Assembly (NCBI GenBank): GCA_023333565.1
Contig: JAJKFH010001352.1
Span: forward strand, 62,001 to 126,000
Direction of reading: 5' to 3'
Length of the DNA stretch: 64,000 bases
From: Puffinus mauretanicus
Taxonomy: Eukaryota; Chordata; Aves; Procellariiformes; Procellariidae
Position numbers and translations under genes: made by a program. Shown here piece after piece: positions 43,701 to 55,134 of this stretch (position 1 is the stretch's first letter; each line of letters begins with the position of its first letter). The notes beneath the pieces are model-generated. The model made no database searches. It was not told the origin of the DNA and worked only from the letters and a program-made list of their open reading frames with translations.

Positions 43701-45428
43701 CTCTTCAAACTAGTGTGCAATTCCTCAAGGAAAATACAGGCGTATCTGAAATATATTTTTACTTTTTTTGCAGTACAGTTAAAAAATTTTTTAAGTCCAT
43801 ACCTGTGTCAATCTGCTCTTAATAAATGTCAGTATTTCCTATTAAAATGCCGATAGTGGATTTATGTTTGAGGAGATAGGAACACAAATCATAAATGAAT
43901 GTCTGGATTAGAGAAATACAATCTGGGTATACATATTTCTATTTTTCAGTTTAATTCACATTACTGAAGACTGTAGCTTAAGTTAGCTTAATTCAATTAC
44001 TCTCAAAAACATCATCAGAACACTGTCATAGTGGCATATATTTAAAATATTCGCAGTCGTCTTGTGTCGCATATACTGAGACCAACTAGCCAATGCAAAA
44101 GGTTTTAATCTTGCTTTCCTTTTCTTTTGATTCTGTGACCACAGTCAGTAAAATATTGCGATGCCACACTGGCTTGAAGTAAACAGCGGTCAATGAAAAA
44201 GAACCAGGTTTGATGTGGTTTCATAGTTTGGTTTGTTGTTTCACATCTGAGGGAATGAAAGGAAAACAACCAGAAAGAAAGAAAAAGATTAAAATTTTTA
44301 CAAGTGAATGAATTGCAGAAGTTCAAATGTAAAAACATCTTTGTCAATGTAAAAACATTTTTGGCTATGAAAGCTATGGCTTATTATCAGTGCTAGCTTT
44401 AAATTGCAAGACAGCAGAGTAACATGTTGGGTAAGACCACTGAACAAGGAAAACAAATATAGGTGGTTCACTGAAATCAGCTGCTATGTAAAGAGCATGT
44501 AAAAATTTATTAACCTGAAAGAAGCTGTATAACTTTATCAAACTGTGCTGAACAGTGTATTGGAGCCAGTTATGCCTTTTTTTTTTGTTTTATTGTAACA
44601 AATATGGATACAATAAATACGTATTTTCTATTTCCACTCCATTTGGTTTATATTTGCTAACAGAATGTTGTATATACAATTAGAGATTACATCAGTACAG
44701 AATTCTAAGTGAGAATTCTACTTAAACTCAGCAGTGTAATGAAAGAAGGTGGCAATGAGATTATTTTTTTTTTGTTTTCCCCATGAAGTTTTCTGAGCAT
44801 CATCCACCTATGAATAAAATGACCTCCTCAGACAAAATTTACAATATTGAGGTGTAAACAATTTTGCTGATGAAGAAAAAGAGAGAGAAGACTGAGGATG
44901 AAAAGTAATGATCCAAACTTCACACACAGCAGGATTTATTAATACAACATCCTACAACTGGATATACCCAGAGACTAGAGAAAGAAAAGAGAACAGCACT
45001 ACTGCAAGAGTGCATTTTCCTAAGAATGAAACAATCTCCCAAATTAAGTCCTGGCTTAGTTTCAGTCTTGGATTATTGTCAGAATACTTGCTAAAAAGGG
45101 GTATACCTGTAAGCTATGTGAAATTCCTAGTTCCTAGTAAGGGAGATAGTTTGTTGATGATCATCAGATAAAAGTGGATGGTAATAGCAAGAATTATGCA
45201 AATCTTGCAATGGACTGGCACCCTTCCAAAATACTTTTTCCTAAGAAGCATAGTCTGTGAAGAACAAGAACTTCTTTCCCAGCAGAAATCTGTTGGAAGG
45301 ACATTTTTCTAGTACCTGCCTTCTTCTGGGGAGAAAAAAAATCCCTTTTCAATACATAGCAGGAGTGGCTCAGTCTCAGACTATATCCTACACAATTACA
45401 GCTTCATTATAATATTTCTTTAAAAATC

Positions 45429-46006
45429 TGTCGTGGTTTAACCTGGCAGCAGCCAAATACCACGCAGCCGCTCGCTCACCCCCCCACCGGGTGGGATGGG
45501 GGAGAGAATCAGAAGGGTAAAAGTGAGAAAAAACTCGTGGGTTGAGATAAAGACAGTTTAATAGGGAAAGCAAAAGCCGCGCACGCAAGCAAAGCAAAAC
45601 AAGAAATTCATTCACTGCTTCCCATTGGCAGGCAGGTGTTCAGCCATCGCCAGGAAAGCAGGGCTCCATCACGTGTAACGGTTACTTGGGAAGATAAACG
45701 CCATCACTCCGAACACCGCCCCCCTCCTTCTTCTTCACCCAGCCTTATATGCTGAGCATGACGTCATATGGTATGGAATAGCCTATTGGCCAGCTGGGCC
45801 AGCCGTCCTGGCCACGCTCCCTCCCAGCCCCCTGCACATCTGGCAGGGCATGGGAAGACAAAAAGTCCTTGACCAGCACAAACAATACCTAGCAACAACC
45901 AAAACATCAGCGCGTCATCAACATTATTCTCACACTACATCCAAAACACAGCACTATACCAGTTAATAGGAAGAAAATCAACTCCATCCCAGCCAAAACC
46001 AGGACA
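45429..46006 (-). mobile_element. Solo LTR 4, longer variant of the family, reverse orientation
   Basis: The + strand begins TGTCGTGGTTTAACC and ends CAAAACCAGGACA, with a perfect AAATC duplication (45424-45428 and 46007-46011). The outer parts match the other LTRs. The segment between the TATA box (reverse strand, 45743-45750) and the ATTAAAC polyadenylation region is different: it is CpG-rich, lacks the ATT microsatellite and resembles no other LTR here. It keeps a perfect palindromic CRE, TGACGTCA, at 45759-45766. I interpret it as a mosaic or younger subfamily of the same lineage. Confidence 0.93.
45743..45766 (-). promoter_or_regulatory. LTR 4 core promoter: intact CRE and TATA box, antisense to the host gene
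   Basis: The perfect palindrome TGACGTCA (45759-45766) and, downstream on the - strand, ATATAAGG (45743-45750) form an intact-looking LTR promoter pointing antisense to the CNTNAP-like gene. It is the only copy with the unmutated CRE consensus. Confidence 0.6.
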
Positions 46007-46346
46007 AAATCTTACCTATTTAAAAGAAAATGTGGACTATTTTAAAAGAGTAAAATATAGTATCAATTACATAAAAGTGTTTGACTCAAACTTGGGCTTT
46101 GCAACACATGCAAAACATGTTGCCTAAGAGACTGCTGGCTCATAGCACTTAATGGTATGATGGTGATGAAAAATCTGAAGAAAAAATACTAGCTTTGATA
46201 AGTCCTTGAATCATTGCCAATAAGTTCTTCTTTTGATAAACTATGGCAGTCACCTTTATAAAATATCTCCCTGGATATATTTACATAATGATTGATTGAG
46301 GAGAAATGTCTTCAAAGCCTTCTGAAGATGGAATGTAAAATGGGAT

Positions 46347-46370
46347 TCACTCACTCACTCACTCACTCAC
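46347..46370. repeat. (TCAC)6 microsatellite
   Basis: It is a perfect tetranucleotide run of 24 bases. Confidence 0.95.
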
Positions 46371-49300
46371 TTACACACCTAAATTACTGTTAATGCAGAA
46401 GAAGGGAGGCTAAATAAAGTTAGCTACATTCTTCTAACTGACTCCATGAAGCTAGAGCAAATTTTGTCATTATTAATATCATTTCCCAGTGCCTTTCTGT
46501 CATGCTGAATCAGATCCAAAATGCCTCTGAAACTTCTCTTGACATAGTAACTGCTACTTGTCACAAATGATTATTAAAACCTAACATTCATTTTAGAATA
46601 CCTGTGACAGTTTTGAAATTTAAGATCCTTACATATTAAATATTCTGACAGCTGAAAAAATAAATGCAATTGCTCCTTCTCTTCTAAGATCATACCTGTT
46701 TTTTTCTTTACTCAGGTTCAGAGTATCTTAAAATATGGTAGACCTTCCTAAAAAATTAAGCTTGTTCTGCCTTTGAGGCCACTGAAGTAGCTGCTCCACC
46801 TTCCTCCTTTAGAAGAGAGTCTGTCTGATTGAAGCATTCATATAACTCCTTTCATGTTCTGCCTAGCTCAAAAGTCTCTGAAATTTTTCAGTAGTTCTCA
46901 TTTCCATTGAGAAAGCTCTGCATGCCACCTATGAAATACTACTGGGAAAATACAGCTTCCTTACATACATAAGTTAAAAAATAGCTGTTATTTCTATACT
47001 TATTCCTGGAAATTACTCAGACAAATTCCTGTCATTTTTCAACTTTTAAAAAGCAAAACTTCTTCACTTGTTTCTTGACAGCAAAAGTAACTTACAGCTT
47101 TCAGAATCAGATGCCATTCATGTGGGACTTTTCAGTCTTTATTCAAACAGTGCATCTCATGAAATATTCTTGTGAGTGAGAAGTTCTGGTTTTGTTTTGT
47201 TTGGGTTTGTTGTTTTTTTTTCAGTGTGTAGGGTTTTCCCAAATACCAGGCCTTCATAAATGCATCTCTTAGTTGTTCTCTCACAATATTTTCTGAAACC
47301 TAGCCAAGAGCTCCCCTAACAATCCAGAAAATGTTGGCTCAACTGTTAGGAAAGAATGGTTGGTACTCAAAACCTTCACAGTTTATATAGCCCAACAAAA
47401 TCTGATTTTGTTGTAATATACGGAGACAAGTGTTGTTTTCCTAAAAGAGGGCACCATTCAGAAGACTTCTTTGAAGGGGAAATCTTGTTGTTATTCCTTG
47501 AAATCTATCTATGATTTTATTCTGTGTTTCTGTTATTAAGACCTTACTACTTATACTGAGCTTAACCTATCTCTGTCAGTTTGTAACATAGGAAGACAAG
47601 ACCAGAAAACAGCTAAGGAGCTATGCATAAAGTTGGGAGTATTTCTTAGTTTTACCAGTTTGTTTTAATAGTTAGGATAGCTTCAGCTGGTACGTGGTTT
47701 CCTAGATTCAACTCACATTATTTAAACACTACGAAAATCAATGGGAAGTGATGAAGACATTGAGTGGTTTCCTATGGAATCCAGTTATGCAAGGATACTG
47801 AACCATGACACTGTCCTGAAGGACAGCCATGGAGTCTTCTTACACACTGTTAAAGTGGCAGGTCACAACTGTTTTAGTCTCCCCCAAATGAGTAATATGT
47901 CTCTTTCATGCAGAAAGTAATTGCTTACTGGAAGTCTTAGGTTCCCCAACTATTCAAAGCCTACTGTTTTAGTAATCTCTAAATAAAGAGGTATTTCTTT
48001 GTTTTTAGAATTTAGCTGATAACAATATATCTGCTAGACTCACTAGCTTAAAATAAGGAGAAGTGAAAACACCAAGGTTGTTTTGTCTGGGACCAGTCAG
48101 ATATGGGCCTTTCTTCAGGCAATAATGATGCTTTGTGAAGAGCTGAGCTTTACTGCATTGAATGCCCTTTTGTCTTTTTAAGTGTTAGGATTGACTGGTT
48201 TGTATGATAGTTTTAAATATAGGTAATACATGAGTATGAGAAAGAATTTTTAATCCTGAAAATAATCTAATGGAAAGCAATAGGATTTTGCTTAGATCAA
48301 AGGCAAAAGATGATGCAGCTATCAAACGTGGTTAAAAAATACTATGCAGAAATTTTATGTATGGAGCACTAACTGCAGAGGTGATTTCTGATCTAGCAGT
48401 CCCTCTCTGCCTCCTTTTGTGTCCAGTATTTCTTATTCATAGTTCAAGGTCCCCCATCCTCGTCTCAGTTTTACTTGCCTCAGTTTATCCATGGTTTCAA
48501 TTTTTGATGCTTACGTTCATGTCTTTCATCACTGAGATATGACTCAGAAAAACATTACTGTGATAGCTTTTGCATAGCGTTTCTGACAAACTGGCCAAGT
48601 TGTGATTTACACTGTTTGTCATCTTTGGCTGTTTAGGTTCTTTCTGATAATTACTTTTATTGCGCTTTGTTAGTGTATAAATGGGAGTTTCTAGTTGCAT
48701 GAGCTCTATTTCTTGGATTGCCTTATTCAAGTACAGGAGAACTAAAATCTAGAAGACAAAAGTTTGATCCCAGCATTCATCCTGTTCCCCGGTTCTGTTA
48801 CTCAAAGAGACTTTTCTAAGGGGCCAAGGGGGTTCTTGCCTGGTAGCAATCCATCAACACTGTTTATCAGATATACCCCCCACTGCCCACTCCTGTCATC
48901 AGTCAATAAACTTTTAGAGAACAAAACCCTTGCATTGTTTACTTAAGTGTAAGCTTACAGTTTTGTAATTCTCCATTTATGAAAGAGGATGCCTTGCTTT
49001 TCAGCTTAAGAAAGGAAATGATGTCATATTTTGGTACTTTAGGTTTTTTGGATGTTGTAAAACACTTCATTTGACTTTTCAAAGTCTAGGAAGCCTCAGT
49101 TGTCAATTACTTGCATGTAGAAAATCTGCTTTGTAATATGTGCAGCCAAATTTATCCCTGGTGGAACCTTATTGACTTCAAATTAAATCAGCTTCTGTTA
49201 AATGATCCATATGGGAAATACACAGCTTGGTTAATCAAAGGAAAGCATCCTTTACGATGTGTGTTAGTTTAAATCTGGATTTTTACTTATATGCAATGTT

Positions 49301-52300
49301 TGCAGTTATTACAATTAAATATGCAAAAAATAGATTGAATTTGAAAGTGATATAAATGGTGATGCTGGCTAAACGGTATAATGAACTGCATGTGATGAAG
49401 CTGGTGTTAATGCTCATGTGTGTGTGAACTGTGTTGAGGTTTACATAACAACATAGGCAACGGTACTCATATCAGGATATGGGTATACTCATCCCCAAAG
49501 CAGGATAAACAAGTGGGGGGTGCTATTCATACAAAGGGGGAATCTTTATATCAGTTTCTATTCTCTGTAGTTCAGAGTTTTTAAAATGAAGCGAAAGGAG
49601 CCTGGCAGTCTGATAGCTACAGAGAGGAGGTTTGGAAAGCTTAGGCATCACTAATAAATTGTCTGCTAGCAAGGTTAAGTTTTAACCCTGATAGAACCCT
49701 CCAAATCCACTGTAAGAATACTAGGGTATTTTCTGTCGTGGATTTGAGGTTTTTGACTTTTTCCTCAGTCATTTCTATCTTTGTCCTTTTGTAGCTATTT
49801 TTTAACTTCGCTAATTTTTCTATTTTCAACACCTTAACAATAATGGTATCGTCACCCTTGTGAAGCTAAGGAATTATGAAGATGCATGCTCTTAAAAGAC
49901 ATATTTAGCAGACAGGAGACAAGATGAGGAAATAATATCCATTAAGTGTTGTGATGTATTTGTATTGGTGCCCATGGGGGAAGGCAGAGGATATTTAACC
50001 TCCAGGAGCAAGAAAAACAATCTCATAGAATTTAAACTATATGCGAAGTGCTTAAGAATGAGAGTCTCCTAGAAACATAGGCAATCTGAAGTAAAGCAAA
50101 CTTCCTCCTGTAAATTTAATGTCTAAATCCAGGAGAGAGTACACGACTATGATCTTGTTTATAGTTTAGCAACTGAAGTGACTAGGAAATTTTTGACTAA
50201 ACTGTAAGCTGATTGCTTTAATGAATAACACTTTCTTGTATAACTTCTGCAGAAAAGGATTGTGCATTACTTAGGGGGAGGGTGTGAGGAAACCCCAATA
50301 CATTGTCACTTAACTGACTTGAAAATGAATGTTATAACATTGTAGAAACAGAAATCAAGAGTAATGAATGTTCACAAGGCAAAATTTAGTTCAATAACAT
50401 ATGAAAGATGCATGATTGCTTAGATTTAAATCCAGGACAAATCAATCAATTTTAATACATTAAAAATATCAAGAGCTTAGGAAATTTCCCCATCACTTAA
50501 TACTCAGTTTATTTATGAATATTACATAAAATTAAGGAGTCTATTTATCAATGTACAAGTGACTGATGGAAACTTTAAACTTTGATTTAATTGCTGTTAG
50601 GCTGGATGAAACCAGCCTCCCAGTAACCATAGACACTCCGTTAACTTGCCAGCCATCAAGGCAAGCTGGTAAGTTGCTACTAAAATGGAGTTGTAAAACA
50701 GATTCATGAGTTAAAAAAAAGAGTTAGTACTTAAGAAAAAGTATGTGGTTGCTAGATGTGTTCAGTAAATTAATGTACTTTAAAGAGAATTACACCATAC
50801 GTGTACAAACATTTTTTTCAAACATTTATATTAAAAAACAATTAAAATAGGAAGAACTAACGTTAAATAGAATCAAAAGATTGTATTTACTATCTATGCA
50901 ACTTCAAGTTAGCATGTTTTTCATAAAAAGGAACTGTGTAATGTTTGTTTTTTTAACGGAAATCAAACATGAAACTTGCATGCTTTTCCAGCCTTAATGT
51001 AGATTTTTGGTACAGTGCATACAACTAATTTCAATATTGGCAAGAGACAGTGGAAAATAAAGAGGGTTAAATGCCTTCTGAGACAAAGTTCAAAAAAAAG
51101 TATCTCTAGATAGAGGTTGTCTCCCTTGTGAAAATGATTTTTCTGATTTGCTGCTAGTTCACAAGGAAGGATGTTCTGTCAGTGGCTGTTAGAAAATACA
51201 GTGAGAGGTAACTGAAGAAAATGTATGCTTTGCATAAATGACAGTGGTAAGAAGAAAATTTAGAGAATTAAGGTGAAGAGTGCAGTCAATCATTCAGAAA
51301 GATTAGGGACAACAAAGTTATGTTCTTCCTGTAAATCTTAGTTTAGCTCTGTGTGTTCATATATTTTGGCACAGTCTTGACTAACGTACACCGTATCTGC
51401 ATCCCCATAGATAGTCTAGAGGACCTCCCCAGATCTCCCCAGAAACATCCACACCACAAAACATGAACATCTGACAAGCTCTTTGGGTTTTCAACAAGAT
51501 CCTTTTGACATCTGTTATGCCCCCAACTTCTGTGCATCACCATGCCCAGGCATATGCTACAACAAAAGATTCTGCCAGCCACTACAATTTGGTACACACA
51601 TTAATCTTGCTGCAAGAATAGGACACATAGTAAAAAAGACTATAAACTGCTGGGTGAGGAGCTAACATGCTCTAATAGTGTTTCCTGCAGGACTGCACAA
51701 ATGTTCCATCTTCGCGATGCTGCAGGTAGCAGTCAGATGCCGGGAGGACAGCTGGCTGCTGGATAGTCAGACAGGAGAGCTCCTGAAGAGCCTTTGACAG
51801 GTGAAAACATCATGCGATCTAGAATGGTGGAGTGCTGCAGGAAGCATGTTGCAGCTGCTGAACAGTGATTCAGGCCAGGCTGTGTCTTCACACAGGCCGT
51901 TGGAGACATCTTGCTTCTTCTGCTCTGTGGCTATTCTATATGGGTCTTATGTGGCATTGGTCAGCAGAGGGCTGACAGAGGGCTTCTGGGAGTGCATCTT
52001 TATTGTAATGCCCCAAATCAACTATCCCTGGCATTAGAAGCCTGTGTATCTCTGCCTCTTTCTTTTCTTTCCACAGGATGTAGTGCAGTATGATGAGGGC
52101 GAATAGGCTACCTGGTGGCTTGCCGTGCAGAAACTTTGGGAAAATGCGGTAGTAAAGGCAGAAGTACTTCCCTCAGCTGGCCGCGGGTACTGCTGCCATG
52201 ACAGAGACTTGGCTTTTCAGGCATTTTTTGTTTACGTCTTTCTAACTTGCTCTATCACTACATTCTGAACAAAGCTCTGCAGTCGCCAAGTGAAAATGTT

Positions 52301-53236
52301 TTTTGCAGGTTGAAAATTATGTTCCCAGTACAGTCTGACTGACTGCTCCTGTTGACTACGATACAACCCTCCCTTTCAATTGAGAAGTTCAAAATTGTCA
52401 CCAAACTTACCACAGTGATGCAGTATTCTGAGAGGGCTGTGGATACTACGGCACTGCAGGATGATGCTGTGCCTGGAAGTGTTAGTGCATGAGCTGAGGA
52501 TTTGGTAGAGAAAGTTGTCTGGTCTTGTGTGGTGTGTTGCCACAGATACAGTATATGCTATGGATGTGGACTGCCCAGCTTGTGGGTGTGAAGTCCCTTG
52601 TTTAACCTCCTGGACTGGGTGTTCACAAAGTTTTCTTACTTGCCTGATGCTGCCACACTGCTCTGCACAGCCACTAAAGATGAAACAATATGGACATAAA
52701 GATAAGTCTGTGGAGGCGGCAACAGGGCAGGTGAGGTGCAGCCACTGAAACCACAGAGGAGGTAGTATCACTTACTCTTCCTGAAGAAGTAATTTTAAGG
52801 AAAATCTTATTTGACTTCCTCTGTTTTAAAGTAGAGCATGTGAAATATTAGTGGACTCTTCATAGAAAGTAATTGTGAGCATGTGAGATTTATCGGTGAT
52901 TTAACTTAACATAGTTAAATTGGGAAGGTGTCAAAGGATGAATCTCCAGGTAAATATTCAGAACCCTGCTTGAATTGAGGGAGCAGTAGATTTTTTCATA
53001 AAGTGACTGATTTGATCAGTATTTGTAGATCTTGTGGCAGACCTGAAAAATAAATGAAACAACACAAAAAGATATTTGCTTTATTTGATGGAAAATTAAA
53101 TTTTTTTGAAGACAAAATGTCATGTAGTTTTTTTAATGGAAAACTGAGTTTTTTCGAGGAAGTATTGCAATCAACTCTCATATTCAATTATCAATACTAG
53201 GAAGTTGTATTTCTTGCTTAGGAGATGATGAGCCAT

Positions 53237-53755
53237 TGTCCTGGTTCCAGCTGGGACAGGGTTAACTTTCTTCCCAGTAGCTTGGGGGGTGTGCTGTGTT
53301 TTGGGTTCGGTGTGAAAGGAACGTTGATGGCCCATTGATGCCCCATTGATGCTTTGGCTGTTGCTGGGTGATGCTTGCACTGGGAGGCGGGAGCACACCC
53401 GGGGTGGTGGACCCAGCTGGCCAATGGGGTATTCTATACCATGTGACATCATGCTCAGTATAAAAACCAGGTGTGTGGGGGGGCTCGCCCCCCGTTCGTG
53501 ACACGCGGTCGGCGGTTGGTGAGCGGTTGTGTCGTGCATTGCCTGTTTGGTGTATTCTGTTATTGTTGTTGTTCTCATTGTTATTACTACTGTTCTACTT
53601 AGTTTTATTTCAATTATTAAACTGTTTTTATCTCAACCCGAGAGCTTTCCTACTTGTGCCCTCCCGATTCTCTCCCCCATCCCACCGGGGGGGGGAGGGG
53701 GTGATAGAGCGGCTGCGTGGCGTTTATTTTTGCTGGCTGGGGTTAAACCACGACA
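53237..53755 (+). mobile_element. Solo LTR 5, same lineage but diverged subfamily, forward orientation
   Basis: The element runs from TGTCCTGGTTCCAGCTGGG to GTTAAACCACGACA, with a perfect GCCAT duplication (53232-53236 and 53756-53760). It has TGACATCA at 53444-53451 and a strong TATA box, TATAAAAA, at 53459-53466. Its middle differs from LTRs 1-3: there is a repeated GCCCATTGATG motif, a TTG-rich tract in place of the ATT run, and a poly-G stretch near the 3' end. A 138-codon frame starting at 53473 spans the LTR and its flank; it has no retroviral or host similarity I can see. Confidence 0.92.
53444..53466 (+). promoter_or_regulatory. LTR 5 core promoter: CRE-like site plus strong TATA box
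   Basis: TGACATCA (53444-53451) is followed by the strong TATA element TATAAAAA (53459-53466) in the sense direction of the host gene, about 4.5 kb upstream of the second visible exon. Confidence 0.55.
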
Positions 53756-54851
53756 GCCATATATTGATATTTTACAATACTTACAGGCCAAATAAATTTA
53801 CTGCAGTTTTTTTCTGTATTCACACTGATTTGCCATTTTGTATAGTTTCCATAATCCCACTAACTTTCTGTCTGGTTTACTGGCTTTGAAGGAATATGAC
53901 TTTTGGCACTTCAGCCCAACCTCATTACAGCCCAACTTCAGCCCCAAGAAGCTTCTTGGCTTCTCATTTTAGTGCAGGATCTACATGATTCACAGAGAGC
54001 TGCAGGAATGGCGAATTGTTTTTTCATTTGTTGATTTCCACAACACAAGATGGCATGGCCATGGCTGTCAAGGCTGGTGGGTTGGAGGGAGTGTCATGGT
54101 GCCCTGTCCAACCAAAGAACCCAGCAACCCTGTCCCAAATACTGCCCTGTTACCTTCCTTGCAGGGAGAAACCCTTCCTGTTGGGCTGTATGCCATATTC
54201 TGCTTAACATCTGTTGGCACTGAGTAAGTGCTACCAGCATAAGTGGGAGGAGATGAGACATGACAGGGGCGGCTGTGTGAAGATGAGTGTAGTGCAAATG
54301 GAGGCTGCTACATGGGAAACTTCTTGATAGGAAAAAGAGACTTTCATGAAGAACTGAATTTACCTGAAAGGAGGATGAGGGATTTTTCCAGTAGTTTAGA
54401 GATTATCTTAAATTCAATGTCATCTTTATCTTGCATTAATAGTTTTTAGAACTTGTATTTTACCTGGAAATGTGCTGGTTTTGCATGTGCCTGCTTTCAG
54501 GGGAGTGGCTGAATGGGCCATATTTCTCTGAGAGTGCTGCCTGAGAAAACATGGAGACCTCAGTGACACCTTCCCAGAGATCAAACTTGTGGTAGTCTCT
54601 GTTTTGCAGTCTTGGTTTTGCAGTAACAAATACGTTATTAGAAATATGCTAGTGACATAAGGTGTAATATATAAAGCATTTGGTGAGGAGATGTGTAATG
54701 AGGCTCTTTAACTTCAGAAACTAAGTGAAAACTTTGAAGGTCTATGTCAGGGAGCAGGACGGGCTGGCTGAGCTCAAATGGGGGCCTGAGCCCAAAGGCA
54801 GGACATAGGGGGAGGCCTTATAAGAGACTGGGCAGGGCTATTAAATGTTTT

Positions 54852-54870
54852 CAGTGCCCTCAAGGCACTG
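54852..54870. other. Small perfect hairpin (7-bp stem, 5-nt loop)
   Basis: CAGTGCC, then CTCAA, then GGCACTG form a perfect inverted repeat just 5' of the 42-bp tandem duplication. No poly-T run follows. The function is unknown and it may be chance. Confidence 0.6.
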
Positions 54871-54884
54871 ATACTGTTTTAGAA

Positions 54885-54953
54885 AGATCATGGTAAAAGA
54901 CATAGAGAAAAGACATAGTAAAAACAAGATCATGGAAAAGACATAGAGAAACC
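54885..54953. repeat. 42-bp tandem duplication
   Basis: AGATCATGGTAAAAGACATA followed by GAGAAA recurs at 54927 as AGATCATGGAAAAGACATAG followed by AGAAA, a period of 42 bp. It lies in a G+C-richer stretch of unknown origin. Confidence 0.8.
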
Positions 54954-55083
54954 AAGAGCTGCTGGGTGGGAGACCAATGACCAGTCTGGAAAGGAGACTT
55001 ACATGGTCTCACTGCGGACTACAGAAATATTTTTAGTATTTTATCGAGAGCTCTTTGTTATGGTTGGTTATCTCTCTGCTTTT

Positions 55084-55134
55084 GGGGGGGGGGGAGGGAG
55101 GGGAAGAGGAAAAAAAAAAGATTAGAAAAAAAAA
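55084..55134. repeat. Poly-G/poly-A purine tract
   Basis: A run of G interrupted by A passes into A-rich sequence; the whole tract is nearly pure purine. Confidence 0.9.

Larger units (their letters stand above)
51343..55080. other. G+C-richer unassigned intronic block containing LTR 5
   Basis: Compared with the AT-rich sequence around it, this block is visibly richer in G and C. It contains several frames on both strands, the longest 131 codons on the reverse strand at 52376-52771, each interrupted by stops soon after. No domain, splice-site set or transposon protein was recognised. It could be a degraded transposon or processed pseudogene, or simply a local composition change. LTR 5, the hairpin and the 42-bp tandem duplication lie inside it. 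Confidence 0.4.

Noticed and set aside
52376..52771. 131-codon reverse-strand frame
   Set aside because: No domain, start context or splice signals recognised. It is kept only as part of the unassigned block.
53473..53889. 138-codon frame, longest in the window
   Set aside because: It spans the 3' half of LTR 5 and its flank, contains the low-complexity Leu/Val run of the LTR, and shows no known domain.
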